Below, one piece after another: positions 36,701 to 48,481 of a stretch of DNA of 64,000 nt. The translations under genes were made by a program, and so were the position numbers. The stretch lies in contig QNQO01002086.1 in NCBI GenBank assembly GCA_003290165.1, positions 103,189 through 167,188 of the forward strand, in the 5' to 3' direction. The notes beneath the pieces are model-generated. The model had not been told where the DNA came from. It did no database searches and was given only the letters and a program-made list of their open reading frames with translations. The stretch comes from Berberis thunbergii (lineage: Eukaryota > Streptophyta > Magnoliopsida > Ranunculales > Berberidaceae). The first letter of the stretch is position 1. Each line of letters opens with the position of its first letter.

Positions 36701-37310
36701 GAAAGCTACATATTTTATTCCTTGGTTGTGTAATGAGGTATTTTATAATGTGTATTTATTCATATATATATATATAATACATATATAATTTTTTTTTTTT
36801 CAAGATTCAGTTCTAAGATGATTTGTTTTACAATGTAGTTGGAGAAGGGCTGGGGAAAACAAATACCACACTTTGGAGGTTAGCCAATGGTCCACAATTT
36901 TTGGCAACACCGATATCAAAATATTGTGTAAATGGTTTCACATTTGCGACAAGTTCTTTGGATGAATGTTTGGTGACACAAGATAGTGGTGCTCTCCATG
37001 GATGTCATTGGCTCATTTTGTTGCTAGTAAGAAAGATAAGAGGCCAAAGGACCAACTAGTCAAATGGTATGGAGTTGTCAGAGACATACTAGTGCTAGAC
37101 TACATAGATTTCAAAGAAACTGTCTTCTATTGTGATTGGGTCAAAGTGGGAAGATAATTAAAATGCATATAAGGTGGACCCAATTGGAACCATGAGATGG
37201 TAAACTTGTCGAAACTAAAAGACAAAAGAAAGGTGGAAGAGGATCCATTCATTTTAGCTCAAGAAGCAAGTGGGTATTTTATTCGAAGATCAATCAAATG
37301 ACGGGTGGCA
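33787..37310 (+). pseudogene. CACTA transposase (TNP2 type), decayed
   Basis: The start at ATG 33787 gives MSTIPLDKSWMKKWGSAMYI, the transposase-associated domain. It continues with PCPCVRCRNSRG and DIGVHLLSHGIDTNY..W.HHG (33900-34030). The catalytic TNP2 domain is seen at about 34510-35930 (CPKCGSGRYKVY, MTWHKDAYSDGNLMRHPCDS, RLAISTDGFNPRGN, FVELRHNIDVMHIE, LTKKEKKVF). DUF4218-like (36160-36440, RWMYPFERLMKRYKDYAKNF) and DUF4216-like (36830-37160, KWYGVVRDILVLDYIDF) regions follow. Many stops and frame changes, beyond what introns explain, mean it is probably inactive. It could once have mobilised all the family 1 elements here. Confidence 0.88.
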
Positions 37311-37744
37311 TGTAGTTCTACATACTCAAAGAGGCTTGAACACTAATGTCCGATAAAAAGAAAATTCCCCACTGTGTATCAAAGCATCTTGATTGACAAC
37401 CCCAACCTGAAAGGCTTACTGGAATTTTGATTGACTATGCTACAATATTTTTTGATGCATTTCTAATACTATTTTAGTCATCCTCTTTGGTTGAGACCAA
37501 ATATTTTGTCTTTGTTTCTTATTTTGACTTTTGAGTTGGGAAAGGAAAGCTTTGTAGCTATGTATTCAGATTGGCTTTTCCAATGCCTTTATGAAAATCT
37601 ATTTGTGGTGATATGTTGTGGAAGGAAATTATCTATAAATGTGGTGTATATAGATGATTCTTATTTCTTTTTGTTTGATAATGGTTAATATCTATAATGT
37701 CATTGATAGAAATGGATAGTACTCGCGGCAATCTCTCCACCATT

Positions 37745-38740
37745 GATGTCACTAGAATCTACAAATGATGACATTGAAGTTAAACAGACCATACAGTTCA
37801 ACCCTCCACGGTTTAGCAGTTGGACCTGGGTGCTAGAAATTTCAATAAAAACATTGGAAAGCTTGTTGAAACCCTTGTGCCCATCAAATTCAAGGGTTGG
37901 CACCATGTTACTGACAACTACAAAGAGGATGTGTGGAATGGCCTCAAGGTGAGATTTTAACATCATTGATTTTCATAATGTCTTATTTTATTTTCAACTT
38001 ATATCTCAATGGCTTATTTGCAGCGTGAATACGACATCCCAAGTTATGTGAAAAAGAGTGTGCATTTGAAAATGCCTGAATATTATAGAAGGTTCAAGGC
38101 AGATCTTAGGAAGAATTATTTGGATAAGTATCCTACCATTGAGGAACAAGAGAAGCATGTTCCAAATGGTGTAAGAGAGGAGGATTGGAATGAGTTTGTT
38201 CGCTATGAGAGCACCCCTGAAGCGAAGGCAATTAGAGCCCAAAATGCAAAAAACAAAAAGGCTTCAAAGTATGTATGGGGGGTGGCCAAAAGAGTGCTGC
38301 AAAAGTAGAGTATGAAATGGTAATTGAGATTCCTTGCAACTAGTACAATATTATATACCATTTAACTATATAGGCTGAGACTAATCTTTCAAGTATATAG
38401 GTGAGAAGAACCCTGATGGGGAACCAGTCACACGCACTGACATATGGATTGCTTTTTACACGGGAAAGGATGGAAAACCTACGCATGGTTCTGAACAATA
38501 TATGGTTGTGCCCAATGATGTCTTTTATACACAATTCTTAATTTACTTTGTAGTTGTTTGAATATTATTTGTGTCCTGATTTATTTTATTTTTTCATTCT
38601 TTTGAAGGAACAAGTTAAAGCAAAAAATGCTGCCTTGCAAGAATCTTCGACCCAGCGGTACCACTGACCTCACTATTGATGATGATCCTCTAAGCCAAGT
38701 GTTTGGCCAAGAAGCGAGGGGACGTACTTCGTTGTGTTGG
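37745..38740 (+). pseudogene. Second En/Spm-type CACTA protein (Transposase_24 / TNPA-like), decayed
   Basis: Blocks in order: RNFNKNIGKLVETLVPI and DNYKEDVWNGLK (37840-37950, shifted frames), a donor, then from 38030 REYDIPSYVKKSVHLKMPEY, RRFKADLRKNYLDKYPT, VREEDWNEFVRYESTPEAKA and NAKNKKA. At about 38400-38530 are NPDGEPVTRTDIWIAFYTGK and GKPTHGSEQY. This layout matches the plant Ptta/En/Spm (PF03004) family, which in En/Spm corresponds to the accessory protein that binds subterminal repeats. Part of it is open for 99 codons (38009-38308). Breaks around 37800 and after 38310 show decay. Confidence 0.82.
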
Positions 38741-38984
38741 AACCACCGTCTCTAAAAGGAAGTATGATGTTTGCACTTCCCGCTCGTTCATTGTTTTTGG
38801 AAAAAACATTGGAAGTAAAAAAAAATTAGCAAAAAATTGATAGATTGGAAGAAAATGTTAGATGGATACGAGAAAGACTTGAAAGTGGAACTTATGTGAG
38901 ACCATCAATAAGTGAGGGGAATACAAGGAGGGACACAAAGAACTGAAGATACACCGTCATCCCTTGCACAATCGACAAGGCAAC

Positions 38985-39075
38985 CAGAAAATCCATTACC
39001 TCCATCTCCATTACCACCATCCTCCATTACCTCCATCTCCATTACCACCATCTCCATTACCATCATCTTCTCAAG
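38985..39075. repeat. CCATTACCTCCATCTCCATTACCACC-type tandem repeat
   Basis: A 9- and 18-bp repeat of CCATTACC/CCATCTCC units. In one + frame it reads as Pro-rich PLPPSPLPPS, probably the low-complexity tail of the TNPA-like protein. Confidence 0.75.
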
Positions 39076-39784
39076 GTGTTGCAAGGTTTCCTTCTCCAAG
39101 AAATCATGTTCCTTCAGTGTCAAGGACTTACAAAGTTTGTGATTGGGAAAGGAATGTCATTGCCATATCCATCAATTCTCTTGTGCTTGTCATGGATCAT
39201 TGAACCCTGCAACAGAGATCAGACTTTCCTTATGCTTCAAATTTAGGACTAGGGTAAAACTTTAAAAAGTGATCCAAAAGGAGACATGATGGGGATTTAG
39301 ACGTTGGTGATTTCTTTGTATGGTGTACAAAATCATGTGGAACTTGATGATTGATAGTTACAACTATGTTTGAAGCAATGTAATGGTCGGCAGCAAAAGA
39401 GGAGCGAGTAAAATACACTACGGGCACATGATTGTTAATTTTAAGGTAACTAGCTAAAGCTTAAGTGCAAGTATTCTCATTCGCAAACAAATTGGTATGA
39501 ACCTTAGTTCATCTTTGATTGCTATGGTGCATATACTACAGTTTGCTTTGTTATCATGATTTATGTCTATTGCTTTAGATATTGATATGATGTCTTTCTT
39601 TATATAGGAGTTCTATTTTCTACACAAAACCAAGAGTCTAATGGTGAATTTTCTGACTATATTTACTTTTAATGTTTATTTAATGATCAATATACATATT
39701 TAAGACTCTCATTGCTTGACTGCTTTTTGTGAAGTTTGCATTTGCAGTTTAATTATTTATGTATTTATTTCATCTAACTGTCAG

Positions 39785-39975
39785 GTATGGCAGTCAATTG
39801 TCTCCAAGGAAACACTGCAGCACAGAGCGCATCCCAGGCAGGGTGCGCTGCAGTTTCAGCGTGCTTTGCATTGCAGACAGAGTGCGGATGTTGATCCAGA
39901 CAGAGTGCCGATTCAGCGTGTCTGCTGTACGTGTTGTTATCTGGCAGCAGCGGTTTTCAACATGCGCGGTTAGCA
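39785..39975. other. GC-rich patch of unknown origin
   Basis: About 190 bp with clearly higher GC than its surroundings and internal repetition (CAGACAGAGTGC twice, TTCAGCGTG twice). Both strands are open in more than one frame, which is what GC-rich noncoding DNA also gives. It ends just before the OPT fragment. Confidence 0.5.
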
Positions 39976-39989
39976 CACTGGTTTTGAGC

Positions 39990-40190
39990 TGTGGTTGAGG
40001 TATTCCCCTTACATGTGGTGGCCATCTAACCTAGTTCAGTATTGTTCTTCTAGGTATCATCTCATACTCTTTATCTTTTGTTGTTCTTTCTCTTTGTTAC
40101 ATGTCTCTGATGATTGAAAACTGTGGATTCCTACAGAGGCACTTCATGAAGAGAGGTTGAGGCCAAGTTATGTGATGACATCCGAGCAGG
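39990..40190 (+). pseudogene. Captured oligopeptide transporter (OPT) exons
   Basis: The translation reads [12 protein letters not shown], followed by a GTATCATCTCA intron start that is shared almost base for base with the OPT fragment in CACTA-3. About 70 bp later comes ALHEERLRP, the next OPT exon. In OPT family proteins (proton-coupled peptide and metal-chelate transporters) WWPxNLVQVSLFRALHE is a signature. The upstream part of the first exon is damaged. Confidence 0.8.
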
Positions 40191-40752
40191 CCAATTAAGT
40201 GTGCTCTTTGACTAATATGTTGGGCTTTAACATCAAAGACGAAAGGCTGGCTGTGATGGAAGCAAGGTTGTAGGATCTTGAAATGGACACAGATTGGGAT
40301 GGAGCAGGTGTAGCCCAAGTTCAGACTGAATCTTAGCTGGGGAAGCTTTTGGTTGCAGTAAGTGGTCTGACTTTTGGTTCTGTTTGCTGCTCGTGCTCTT
40401 GTGTGATTTTTTTGATCTTGTTGTGAGTGTGTTGATGTGTCGACTGGTGGTGTAACTTGGCAGCAGCTTTTGCTTGCAAGAGGATGTACTTCTTCTGTTT
40501 TGTTTTGGAATCTGGGTACTTGAGCTCAAATGTAAGTGGTGATCTTGTTGATGCGAACACTAAGATGATTCATTGTGATCATTTTGGATAGTTAATTACT
40601 TTTAAACTTGGGGCTTGGGTTCTGTTTGGAACTGGTTCAACAATTTGCTTGTTTTCCATTTGGTATAATATATTCATTGGATTTTTAGTTGGTCCAGATT
40701 TATCAATTATTACAACTGAAGGCTGTGTTTTTTTTTGTGTGTTCTATTATAG

Positions 40753-41300
40753 GTGATCAGGACAAGGATTTCACATCTGGAAGATGGCTTTGGATCAGTA
40801 AGACCAATTCGTAGACTACATCGTACATATGACGCCACAACTCCTAAAGGAACAAGCTTATCTCGTCATGCTAGCTCTAGTCCTTTTGGGCGAAAAGAGC
40901 TGACGCTTCAAAAAGCTTCTCACCCATGTTTAAGGAGAAACATGAATCTGGAGCATCAACAAGCAGCAGTATGAAAGTTCTCCCTGGAACTTCAAAGAAC
41001 AGCAGTGCCAAATTTCTGCCATTAGATGTTGAGACACCCAGCTCTAATATTGGTGTCTCAACTGTTCATCCTCATTCCTGTGACGTGGCTAGGAAAATAC
41101 TGGAGCACCTTGATAGAAGTATGCTGACTCCTAAGAAAAAGAGTGAGGAGTTAAAGGTAGCCACTTCATGGAGGAAACCTCTGTCTTCTCAGTTACCTAC
41201 TATTACGCTGAATGCACAGTTCAATAATTCTCTTGTAAAAGGTCCTGATTCTCACTGCAATATGTTTGGAAGTCTTTGCACACTAATCGAAATTCTAATC
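40753..41300 (+). pseudogene. Captured NUP1/NUP136-like nucleoporin fragment
   Basis: After an acceptor (TATAG at 40752) the translation reads VRPIRRLHRTYDATTPKG, then SGASTSSSMKVLPGTSKNSS and VARKILEHLDRSMLTPKKKS. A frame change lies near 40925. The ARKILEHLDR...TPKEKSEELK block is typical of the plant inner-basket nucleoporin NUP1 (NUP136). The region is Ser-rich and of low constraint, so the match rests on a few blocks. It is followed directly by TPX2 exons on the same strand. Confidence 0.65.
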
Positions 41301-41306
41301 ATTCAG

Positions 41307-41971
41307 GAATTTCATCTTAAGATGATGGAGAGGGCTGATCAGCACGATGATGACACATCAACAGTTGTCTCAGCAACAGAATCTTCACACCAGGTTCTAC
41401 ATTTGTGTTCCCATTGACTATCTGATTTGTCAATTCCATTGATTACAATACGTAAGATTATTTATAGTAAAACTGTAACTTGCACGGACAGAATCAGTGG
41501 GATCCTCATAAGCTTACAGAACCAAAAATGCTGCGCCTAGAAACTTTACTTCGAGCACGTCCCTCGAAGTAAGTAGCCTTCTATTTAAAAGGATTTTACG
41601 TTGTTGGTTCCTTAATCCTCACTGTTTTGGAATTTTAACTTGTTTTAAATTTCTAAGCCTGGTTGAATTGTTGATTGATGATGGGCATTGTTATCTTAAA
41701 TTGGTTAGAGTTAAAAATACTGAAGAGTTGGAGAAAGAAGAACTCGAGAAGATACCGAAGTTCAAGGTCAGACCACTTAATAAAAAGGTCAGGCTGCTCT
41801 ACTTATTTTTAAGTAACACTTCGAATAGTAATAGTTACTTTTCAGGTATTCTAAATATTTTGTCAACTATTATGTGGATTTTTGAGAGCAAATGAGACTT
41901 GGGAATATATTGTAATGCAAAACGTCAAGTTACTGTACCTCAGGAGTTTTCTTTTGCCACAGATGAAAGGA
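41307..41971 (+). pseudogene. TPX2: Captured TPX2 spindle-assembly factor exons
   Basis: Four exon-like blocks have splice signals. They are 41307-41393 (EFHLKMMERADQHDDD), 41492-41568 (KLTEPKMLRLETLLRARPS), 41709-41787 (VKNTEELEKEELEKIPKFK, then VRPLNKK) and about 41916-41971 (KRQVTVPQEFSFATDER). They match the central, importin-binding region of plant TPX2, which activates Aurora kinase and nucleates spindle microtubules. Exons 2 and 3 join in phase through a split Lys codon (AA|A). The long ORFs over this region run into introns. Confidence 0.85.
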
Positions 41972-42268
41972 ATATATTGTGAGTTTTTTCTTTTGCTAAA
42001 TGAAATCGTTTGACTCCAAGAAGTTGCTAAACTGTGCTTGGTAACCATTCTGTACTGTGCTTGTAGGACTGTGGACAGTTCTCGACTCCTAAGGGCATTG
42101 AGATGTTCCCTTTCGATCCATGTAAACATCTTCTTGTTGCACTTGTGATATGTAATTTGGGATTACTAGTGAATCACTAGGAGGTTAGCAAAATGAATGT
42201 TTTATCAATTGTACTTTAAGTTGTCATTTGCACTAACATGTAGAAATCATATTATTTCTGTATTGCAG

Positions 42269-43474
42269 GAATGCATGCATGGTTTGCTGCTGCCTTGGAT
42301 ACCCGTTATGCAGTGGTTGCCCCAATAATTGGTGTTCAGGTGCCGTAACTATTTATCACACTAGGGAAGTTTACGAAGAAGCTGAATATAAATGTAAAAT
42401 TTCTGCAGGGTTTTAGATGGGCTGTAGATAATGATAAGTGGCAAGTGAGAGTAGACAGTATAATGCCTGTTTTTGAAGGTGAGTTACGGATCAACAATCA
42501 GTTTTTAGCTCCCAATTTCTCTTATCATTGTTCTTCAGGATTCCTAATTCTCTTCATAGTTTTCACTGAGGGATTGAATCATATCATAGGTTGCATTTTG
42601 GGGATGACAGTTCAAATTTCTAGATGCACCTTTATATTTGTTTAGCTAGATATTATTTACAGAATAAAGCTTTCTTTTGCAGAAGCACGTGTTCCATTGG
42701 GCAAAGATGAAATCGATAAAGAGGTGGTCGAAAAGGTTTGTAGCAATGTTTTTGTAGCAATGTTCACGTTACAATGTGTCAATTGCACTTGTCTTTTACA
42801 GACTATCAATTGCACTCTTTTGCAGACTATCAATTGCACTTGTCTTTTGCAGACTATCTGTTCCAATTCCAGTTTTTTATTCTTTTTTTCCCTCTTAATA
42901 TATGCATACATCATTGATATTGATGACTTGTTCTTGCCCATTAGAGATTTCTTAATTTAGAACCTAATGGTTCCTTGCTGTTAGCTATTTTATATTTTTC
43001 AAGCTTGGGCAACAGCTATTTCATTTTCAATTTTAATTTTCTGAGCAGGTTTGGGATAGGATTGCCCCTGGTCTAGCCTCCCAGTTTGATGCACCTTTCA
43101 CAATCCCAATCATTGCACCGCCCGCTCCTTATTTTAAATGGTACAAATTTTTATTTGGATTTCAGTCATTAACATTCAGTTACGAAGCATATAGCTGTCA
43201 AGGACGGGTCTTTTGGTTCAAAGAGTATTGACATGCCATTTAACAATAAATAAATAAATAAAAAGGATGGAGTAGAGTATTCACTTCTGCAGATGACTCT
43301 AAGAACTATATGAGCAATTGAACAACACAGCTAGATCCATGCCTTACCTTAATCATCCTTGTTTGGCATGCAACAGGTGCAGACGACCCTCGCTGCCCTA
43401 TTCAAGGTTTAGATATTCCCATTTCAAGAGCACAAGAGGCTTATAAAGCTGCTAATTGTCTAGAGAATTTCAAG
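42269..43474 (+). pseudogene. Captured alpha/beta-hydrolase gene, five consecutive exons
   Basis: Exons are 42269-42339 (GMHAWFAAALDTRYAVVAPI), 42409-42478 (GFRWAVDNDKWQVRVDSI), 42683-42735 (EARVPLGKDEIDKEVVEK), 43049-43139 (VWDRIAPGLASQFDAPFTIP) and 43377-43474 (GADDPRCPIQGLDIPISRAQ). All have AG/GT borders and stay in phase without stops. They match a plant alpha/beta-hydrolase family of unknown substrate. The nucleophile elbow lies just before exon 1 and the catalytic His after exon 5, so both are missing. Three copies of CAATTGCACT...TTGCAGACTAT (42780-42860) sit in an intron. It is the cleanest cargo in this element. Confidence 0.85.
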
Positions 43475-44299
43475 GTATGAACAATATTTCTGTTCGAACA
43501 AAAGTTATTAAGGCAAAAATCTATCAGTTCTTCCGTGGTTTAAAGAAATTTTAATTATTTATTTCATTTACACCAAAAACCTAATGAAAATCACAATTTA
43601 TCTTTAAAAAATTAGAAGAGAGCTTATGTGTGAATAAAATCAGACCAAAAAGTCAGTTTAAATTGGGATCTGTTGGAAACAAAACCCCAGTTTAAATAGT
43701 ATAGATTGCCATTAGAGCCAAGTTTCTTCTTTATAGATATAAATACTTCTTTAGCCATCACACCTTTAGCTTCTTTTATGTATTTTATGTATCAGTGAAA
43801 AAACAAATAAGCCTCAATACAAACAATGATTTCTCCAACAAAGAATGGAGCTAATAAGTCTTTTCAGGGCATTCTCCTTCCTTTTCTACTTCTATATTAT
43901 CCTTGAATCATCACCATTAGAAATATTCAGTGTTTTCACTTTTTATAGATGACTTTTTGGGGATTGGCCATTCGTGGAACTATATTGGTTATGCTTTGGT
44001 CATCAATATTGAACATGCCAATGCTTGTACCTGCCGATATTTCTGAAACCACTATGACAATTAATAGAATACATGTGAAAATTTCATTTTGATTAGATAG
44101 TGTTATTGAGAACTTGATCCTTAATGATTATAATATCAATTATAAGTGGTTTTTTAGCGGCGTTGGGGATTCTTGCGTCTTTGATAAATTTCCCAGCTTT
44201 GGTTTATTATTTTATTAGCATTTAAGAATACGTGAGATGTTGTTGCCTCTTTTTATCTTACATCCTTGTTTTCTTCAGCATCAACTCTTGGTACTTATA
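43475..44299. other. Downstream of the hydrolase fragment, no gene seen
   Basis: AT-rich noncoding DNA up to the ATA target site of CACTA-3. No exon-like blocks recognised. Confidence 0.5.
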
Positions 44300-44535
44300 C
44301 ACTAGACCAAAAATGGCCATTAGCAACGGTTTTAAACCGTGGGGGAAACCCATTGGCACGGCTTAAAATCGTAGGCTGTAGAGGCGTCGCTAAATCTTCA
44401 GTCACGGCTAAAAACCGTGGCAAAATATATGTTAGCCACGGTTATAAACCGTTGCAGAGGCTTTAGCCACGGTTTTTAGCCGTGGCAAATTTTTTTTTTT
44501 TTTTTTTTTTGGTCACGGTGTTAAGCCAATGTCGT
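44300..44535. repeat. CACTA-3 3' terminal and subterminal repeats
   Basis: Inverted equivalent of 10999-11306: terminus, the GACGCC/GGCGTC block (about 44381) and several GCCACGG...CCGTGGC units, then a T(22) run. Confidence 0.9.
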
Positions 44536-44863
44536 TCTACTGACATTTTGACCCACTATAAGCCAATAATAAGTGATCAAAGTCGGGTCACATGGAACAA
44601 ATATATTGATCCCACTTCATACCATGGGACTAAATATTTTGGTACTTCTGGGTGTGAATAAGAAAAGAGTGAATCAATATCAATTTGGTTCCATTGACCA
44701 TCAACTGGAGTAATTTTGATTTTCGATACAGTTTATTGATGACAAACATCATGTACAAATCAGGAAATGCAAATTAAACCATCCTCCTCGGATTTATTAC
44801 ATTGCACAACAATATCATCCTCACTAGCAGTATTACGTACAAACACATTAAAATTAAGTAAAA

Positions 44864-44900
44864 TCAACAGCTTGGTGCAGCCAAATCATCAGCTTGTTTT
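44864..44900 (-). pseudogene. GSTL: Last exon of captured GSTL (shared with CACTA-1)
   Basis: The minus strand reads KQADDLAAPSC and a stop, identical in protein to 10602-10637. It is preceded by the same intron end (TCTTGCAG). Only this exon and about 330 bp of flank remain here, whereas CACTA-1 keeps seven exons. Confidence 0.85.
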
Positions 44901-45772
44901 CTGCAAGAGAAAAAAAAACAGGAGAAGCTTAGTATTCAGACTTTCAAACATGCACCAATTTGATCATTGTCAAAAGATTACTCTCTAAGACTAATGAGAC
45001 ATGCTAGGATATTGAGCCAACTACAATATAAATAATGACAGCACCAGCTCATTGCAGTTACGAGGTTTTCCACTTATTTGCCAAATTAGTTATCAAATGA
45101 TCTGAAAGATTACGTTTTCAATTCACCTTGTATGTACACTGGCTCAGCTGGAAGCATTGTATGCCCACAACATCAAGGTATGACAACAATGAAGTGAAAA
45201 TGCAGGAAATGTGATTTTCTTATTTCTAAGTATGCATAAGAAGTGACTAAAAATTTCCAATGCCAAAGCAAATTGAAACCTACAAAGGCATAGTCGCAAT
45301 CACTTGCAGACTTGCTAACAGACCTGCTAACCAACCCAAATTTGCAGAATACCATCCAGACTTGCAAACATAACATTACTTGCATGCTCTTGTATTCTTC
45401 AAAATACCCTCAATGTTTTGCTGATTTAAATCTCTTCCTTGTGTAAGTATATCTGATAGAGGTCTATCAGACTACTATCATCATATACCCTATCCCTAGA
45501 CCTGACTATCATCATATACCCTATCATCAACTTCTGCCTTGATCAGATGCAACTTCCGAAATTAAATAATCCAATAGAATAAACACTATAATCATCGGAT
45601 TTGTATACATGAAGTATAATGGCAAAAAGAATAGCTAGAAAATGAAAACAAATATCAGTCTCTCTGACTGCTAGTGCTGGGAAAGAAGACAAGTCAGTTT
45701 CTACATTGGATTTTACACCGTCTAGGCCAATCATACATGGTAAAAGCAGTAGGAAATGGAAAGAGCACTTAC

Positions 45773-46123
45773 AGCTGTCTTTGCAAGTGCCTTTGCGAGC
45801 AGCTCCAGTGCTGAAAGGCCAGATGAACTCAGAAGATCTTTAGCTGCAGACTTGAATGCTGGAACCACACTTCATTTTAAGGTTGCTTAAATATATGCAA
45901 GAAATGATTTTTAATTATAATAAGCAATCATCTATTACTAGTAATATAAAATACCTATCAGAGACTTTATTGATTGCTTCAGCTGCATCAAAGCCAACAG
46001 CCTTTGCAACATCAGCTGGCTGAGGAGCAGATACATGCTCAAACTTAACACCGGAGTCTCTTTCAATCCTAGAAATGTTTGATCGCCTCAGATCATATAA
46101 CATCACAGCAACCCCAGTATTCC
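45773..46123 (-). pseudogene. Captured DEAD-box RNA helicase fragment (RH7/PRH75-like)
   Basis: Two minus-strand exons: 46123-45955 (GNTGVAVMLYDLRRSNISRI, then KFEHVSAPQPADVAKAVGFD) and about 45870-45773 (VVPAFKSAAKDLLSSSGLSA, then ELLAKALAKTA). This is the region after the helicase core of plant nucleolar DEAD-box helicase 7, which works in pre-rRNA processing. The acceptor (TTTTCAG) and donors (GATAG|GTATTT, AGCT|GTAAGT) are intact and both exons are open. Confidence 0.85.
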
Positions 46124-46737
46124 CTGAAAAGGAAACAACCAAGTTAGTGGGTCGACATTTTAAAATAATGTTAAGGGATGAAAAAAAAAATACAAAAGAT
46201 CAATATATAACACGATCGTACACACCTGAATGATCATGCCATGCTTATATGAAGATATGAATATAAGGATATGAATATATGATCGTACACACCTCTGTTT
46301 ATGAGGATATGAATATATGAAGCATATCCATGCCTTGCTTATAACAAATCTCCAAAATATACAAGTGCATATTATAAACAATGAAGACTTGGGCAATCAA
46401 TGTTTTGTGACATAACAAGAAGAGAAAAATAATGCTTGTATAAATAAGGGAATGGAGCCTGTTATAGCTTATTATGCTGAACAAAAAAAAAGTAAAAAGA
46501 AGAGGAAAAAAACACATTCTAGATAAAGCAATCAAACTTCAGCATCCTCAGGGCATGTTTTACATGAGACAGCTGAAATGAAGAAACTAAAAGGCTAGAT
46601 TAATGCTCAAAATTTATCACTTCAACTAACCACATGATATGTAGAATATAAAGAATACACTACCAGGATATAAAGTTTTAATAACACCATAGAACTGATG
46701 GAGGAATAGAAAGAGAGAGAGAAACCTGAACTGAATA

Positions 46738-46815
46738 AAACACTCCTGGTGAAAACCGCACATAGCGTTGGCTGCCATAGACTGCAGAGCTGACATCAAA
46801 TCCACTGCCCACTTT
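46738..46815 (-). pseudogene. Captured phosphomevalonate kinase exon
   Basis: The minus strand reads [20 protein letters not shown], then FSP. The [13 protein letters not shown] motif is the GHMP-kinase signature of plant/fungal phosphomevalonate kinase, a step of the cytosolic isoprenoid pathway. One exon only. The match is short but specific. Confidence 0.65.
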
Positions 46816-47068
46816 TCCTTGATTTTGGAAGTGGTGGGTGTTGTATGGTACTAGACTTCATCTAGCAAAATCATGAGAGGGATTTCTTTCGATTCATTGT
46901 ATGCCAGGCAGCCTTATCTATGTATCTATTCAATATGTTTCCCCTCATCAATAAATTTGAACCTTTGGGGAAAAAAATAAAAATGAAAATTTTGATATTT
47001 GAAGAGAATGTAAAGGTACCTGATTCCGGTATGAATAGAAATAATTGGATCCAAGAATCGATGATTTC

Positions 47069-47155
47069 TGAACAGGTACTAAACTTTCGTCATCAGAAGT
47101 GGTAGCAAAAACAGCATGAGAATCACCAACATTTGCTATGATAATGAACTCGCCC
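47069..47155 (-). pseudogene. Captured protein phosphatase 2C exon
   Basis: The minus strand reads GEFIIIANVGDSHAVFATTS, then DDESLVPVQ. This is the conserved IANVGDSRAVL strand of plant PP2C phosphatases (Arg replaced by His here), followed by the DDGxLVPVQLT continuation. The metal-binding DGH and C-terminal motifs are absent. Confidence 0.7.
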
Positions 47156-47734
47156 TATGACAACACAGGTTTCATACTAGTTATACATAATGCTCAACAA
47201 ATGATCATTCATAAACTAATTATAATCAGAACTTACACGAATTTACAATATACATGAATTTATAATGTAGAACTTACGGTAAACCTATCATACCCAAAAC
47301 ACAAGCTATAGCTTCTTGTATATGATGTGATAGCGGCATGTCCACCATTACGTAAAATCAATAGAGTGGCAGCAGTTCAACCTCTTGCATGGTCCACAAA
47401 GGTTGCCAGTCAAGAGTTCCAAATGTTACAATGAATACATATTTCAGGACCATATGACTTTAACAAGTTCAAGTGAATGGGCAAACTGGATAGTTGCATG
47501 AGAGGTTCAAAAAAAGTACAGAACTCATGCAAAAAAGGACATGTTTCATGAAAAGATTTAGGCTGCCTGCCAATGATCCAGGCAAAGCTACCTCTTCCTA
47601 GACAAGCTTAGGCATTGACTCTCATAGATATTAAGTAGTCAAATGAAAAGGTTGGAAAATATGAGGATAGAATAAAAAGAAAGAGTAAAAAAACATAATA
47701 CTTCAACACACAAGAAATACATTGACAAATCACT

Positions 47735-48020
47735 TGCACTGTCTTCCCAAGACCCATCTCATCAGCCAAAATCCCATTTAGCTTATTGTTATACAAAGAT
47801 AGCATCCATTGCAACCCAACCTGCAATACAGAGGACTAGTCAACTCGAAATACCTACATTGAGCAGAAGAAATAAGAAACGACTAAAAATGAATAAAAAC
47901 TCAACAAAACTAAAGAGGTTGCAACCCACAAGCAGATAATCACGCAAAGTCCCAGCACGTAGCATGGAAGGTTGTCTAATGACCTTCTCATTCACAGCAT
48001 GAGCAAGATTATAATATCTG
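47735..48020 (-). pseudogene. BRM: Captured BRAHMA-type SWI/SNF ATPase exons
   Basis: Exon 48020-47925 reads YYNLAHAVNEKVIRQPSMLR, then AGTLRDYLLVG. Exon 47822-47735 reads [20 protein letters not shown], then [10 protein letters not shown], including the ATP-binding motif I. This matches the start of the ATPase of plant BRM, the catalytic subunit of SWI/SNF remodelling complexes. The preceding BRM exons are carried by a different element at 57592-57888. The frames are open, but only this short part of the gene is present. Confidence 0.88.
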
Positions 48021-48481
48021 GTGAGAAAAATACGAAACAGAAATTAGCCCAGAGAAGTACAACAAATTCATAGTTGATCGACTTTTACAAGAGTATATAT
48101 ATGGTGAGTGTGCTGGTGTGAAATGAGAGGCGTGGAGAGTGCAATGGAGTGAACTTTTCACCTAAGAACTCTTCCCTCCTTTTTTTTTATTCTACTCCCA
48201 AGTTGCACAAACAATCAAACAGATCAATTGCGAAGCCTCATTGGCAAGAGGTGCAACAGCCATACGCTGTCGTTTAATTTTCCAATTTTGCAATCTGTTC
48301 AGTGTTGAAAAAAGTTGATGAACAATGTCAATAAATAAGTAATCATAGTCACGAGGCATGTAATTAGACGACAGACATGTTGGAACAGGATACCCCATCA
48401 CAGTTTCATCATCGGAGACATTTAACAAAAAGAAATGAACAATGAAGATAAAGAGTTTGAGATGATACCTAAAGAATGATT

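Noticed and set aside
47735..48020. A host BRM chromatin-remodelling gene
   Set aside because: Only two exons are present, inside a CACTA element with a perfect target duplication, next to pieces of unrelated genes.
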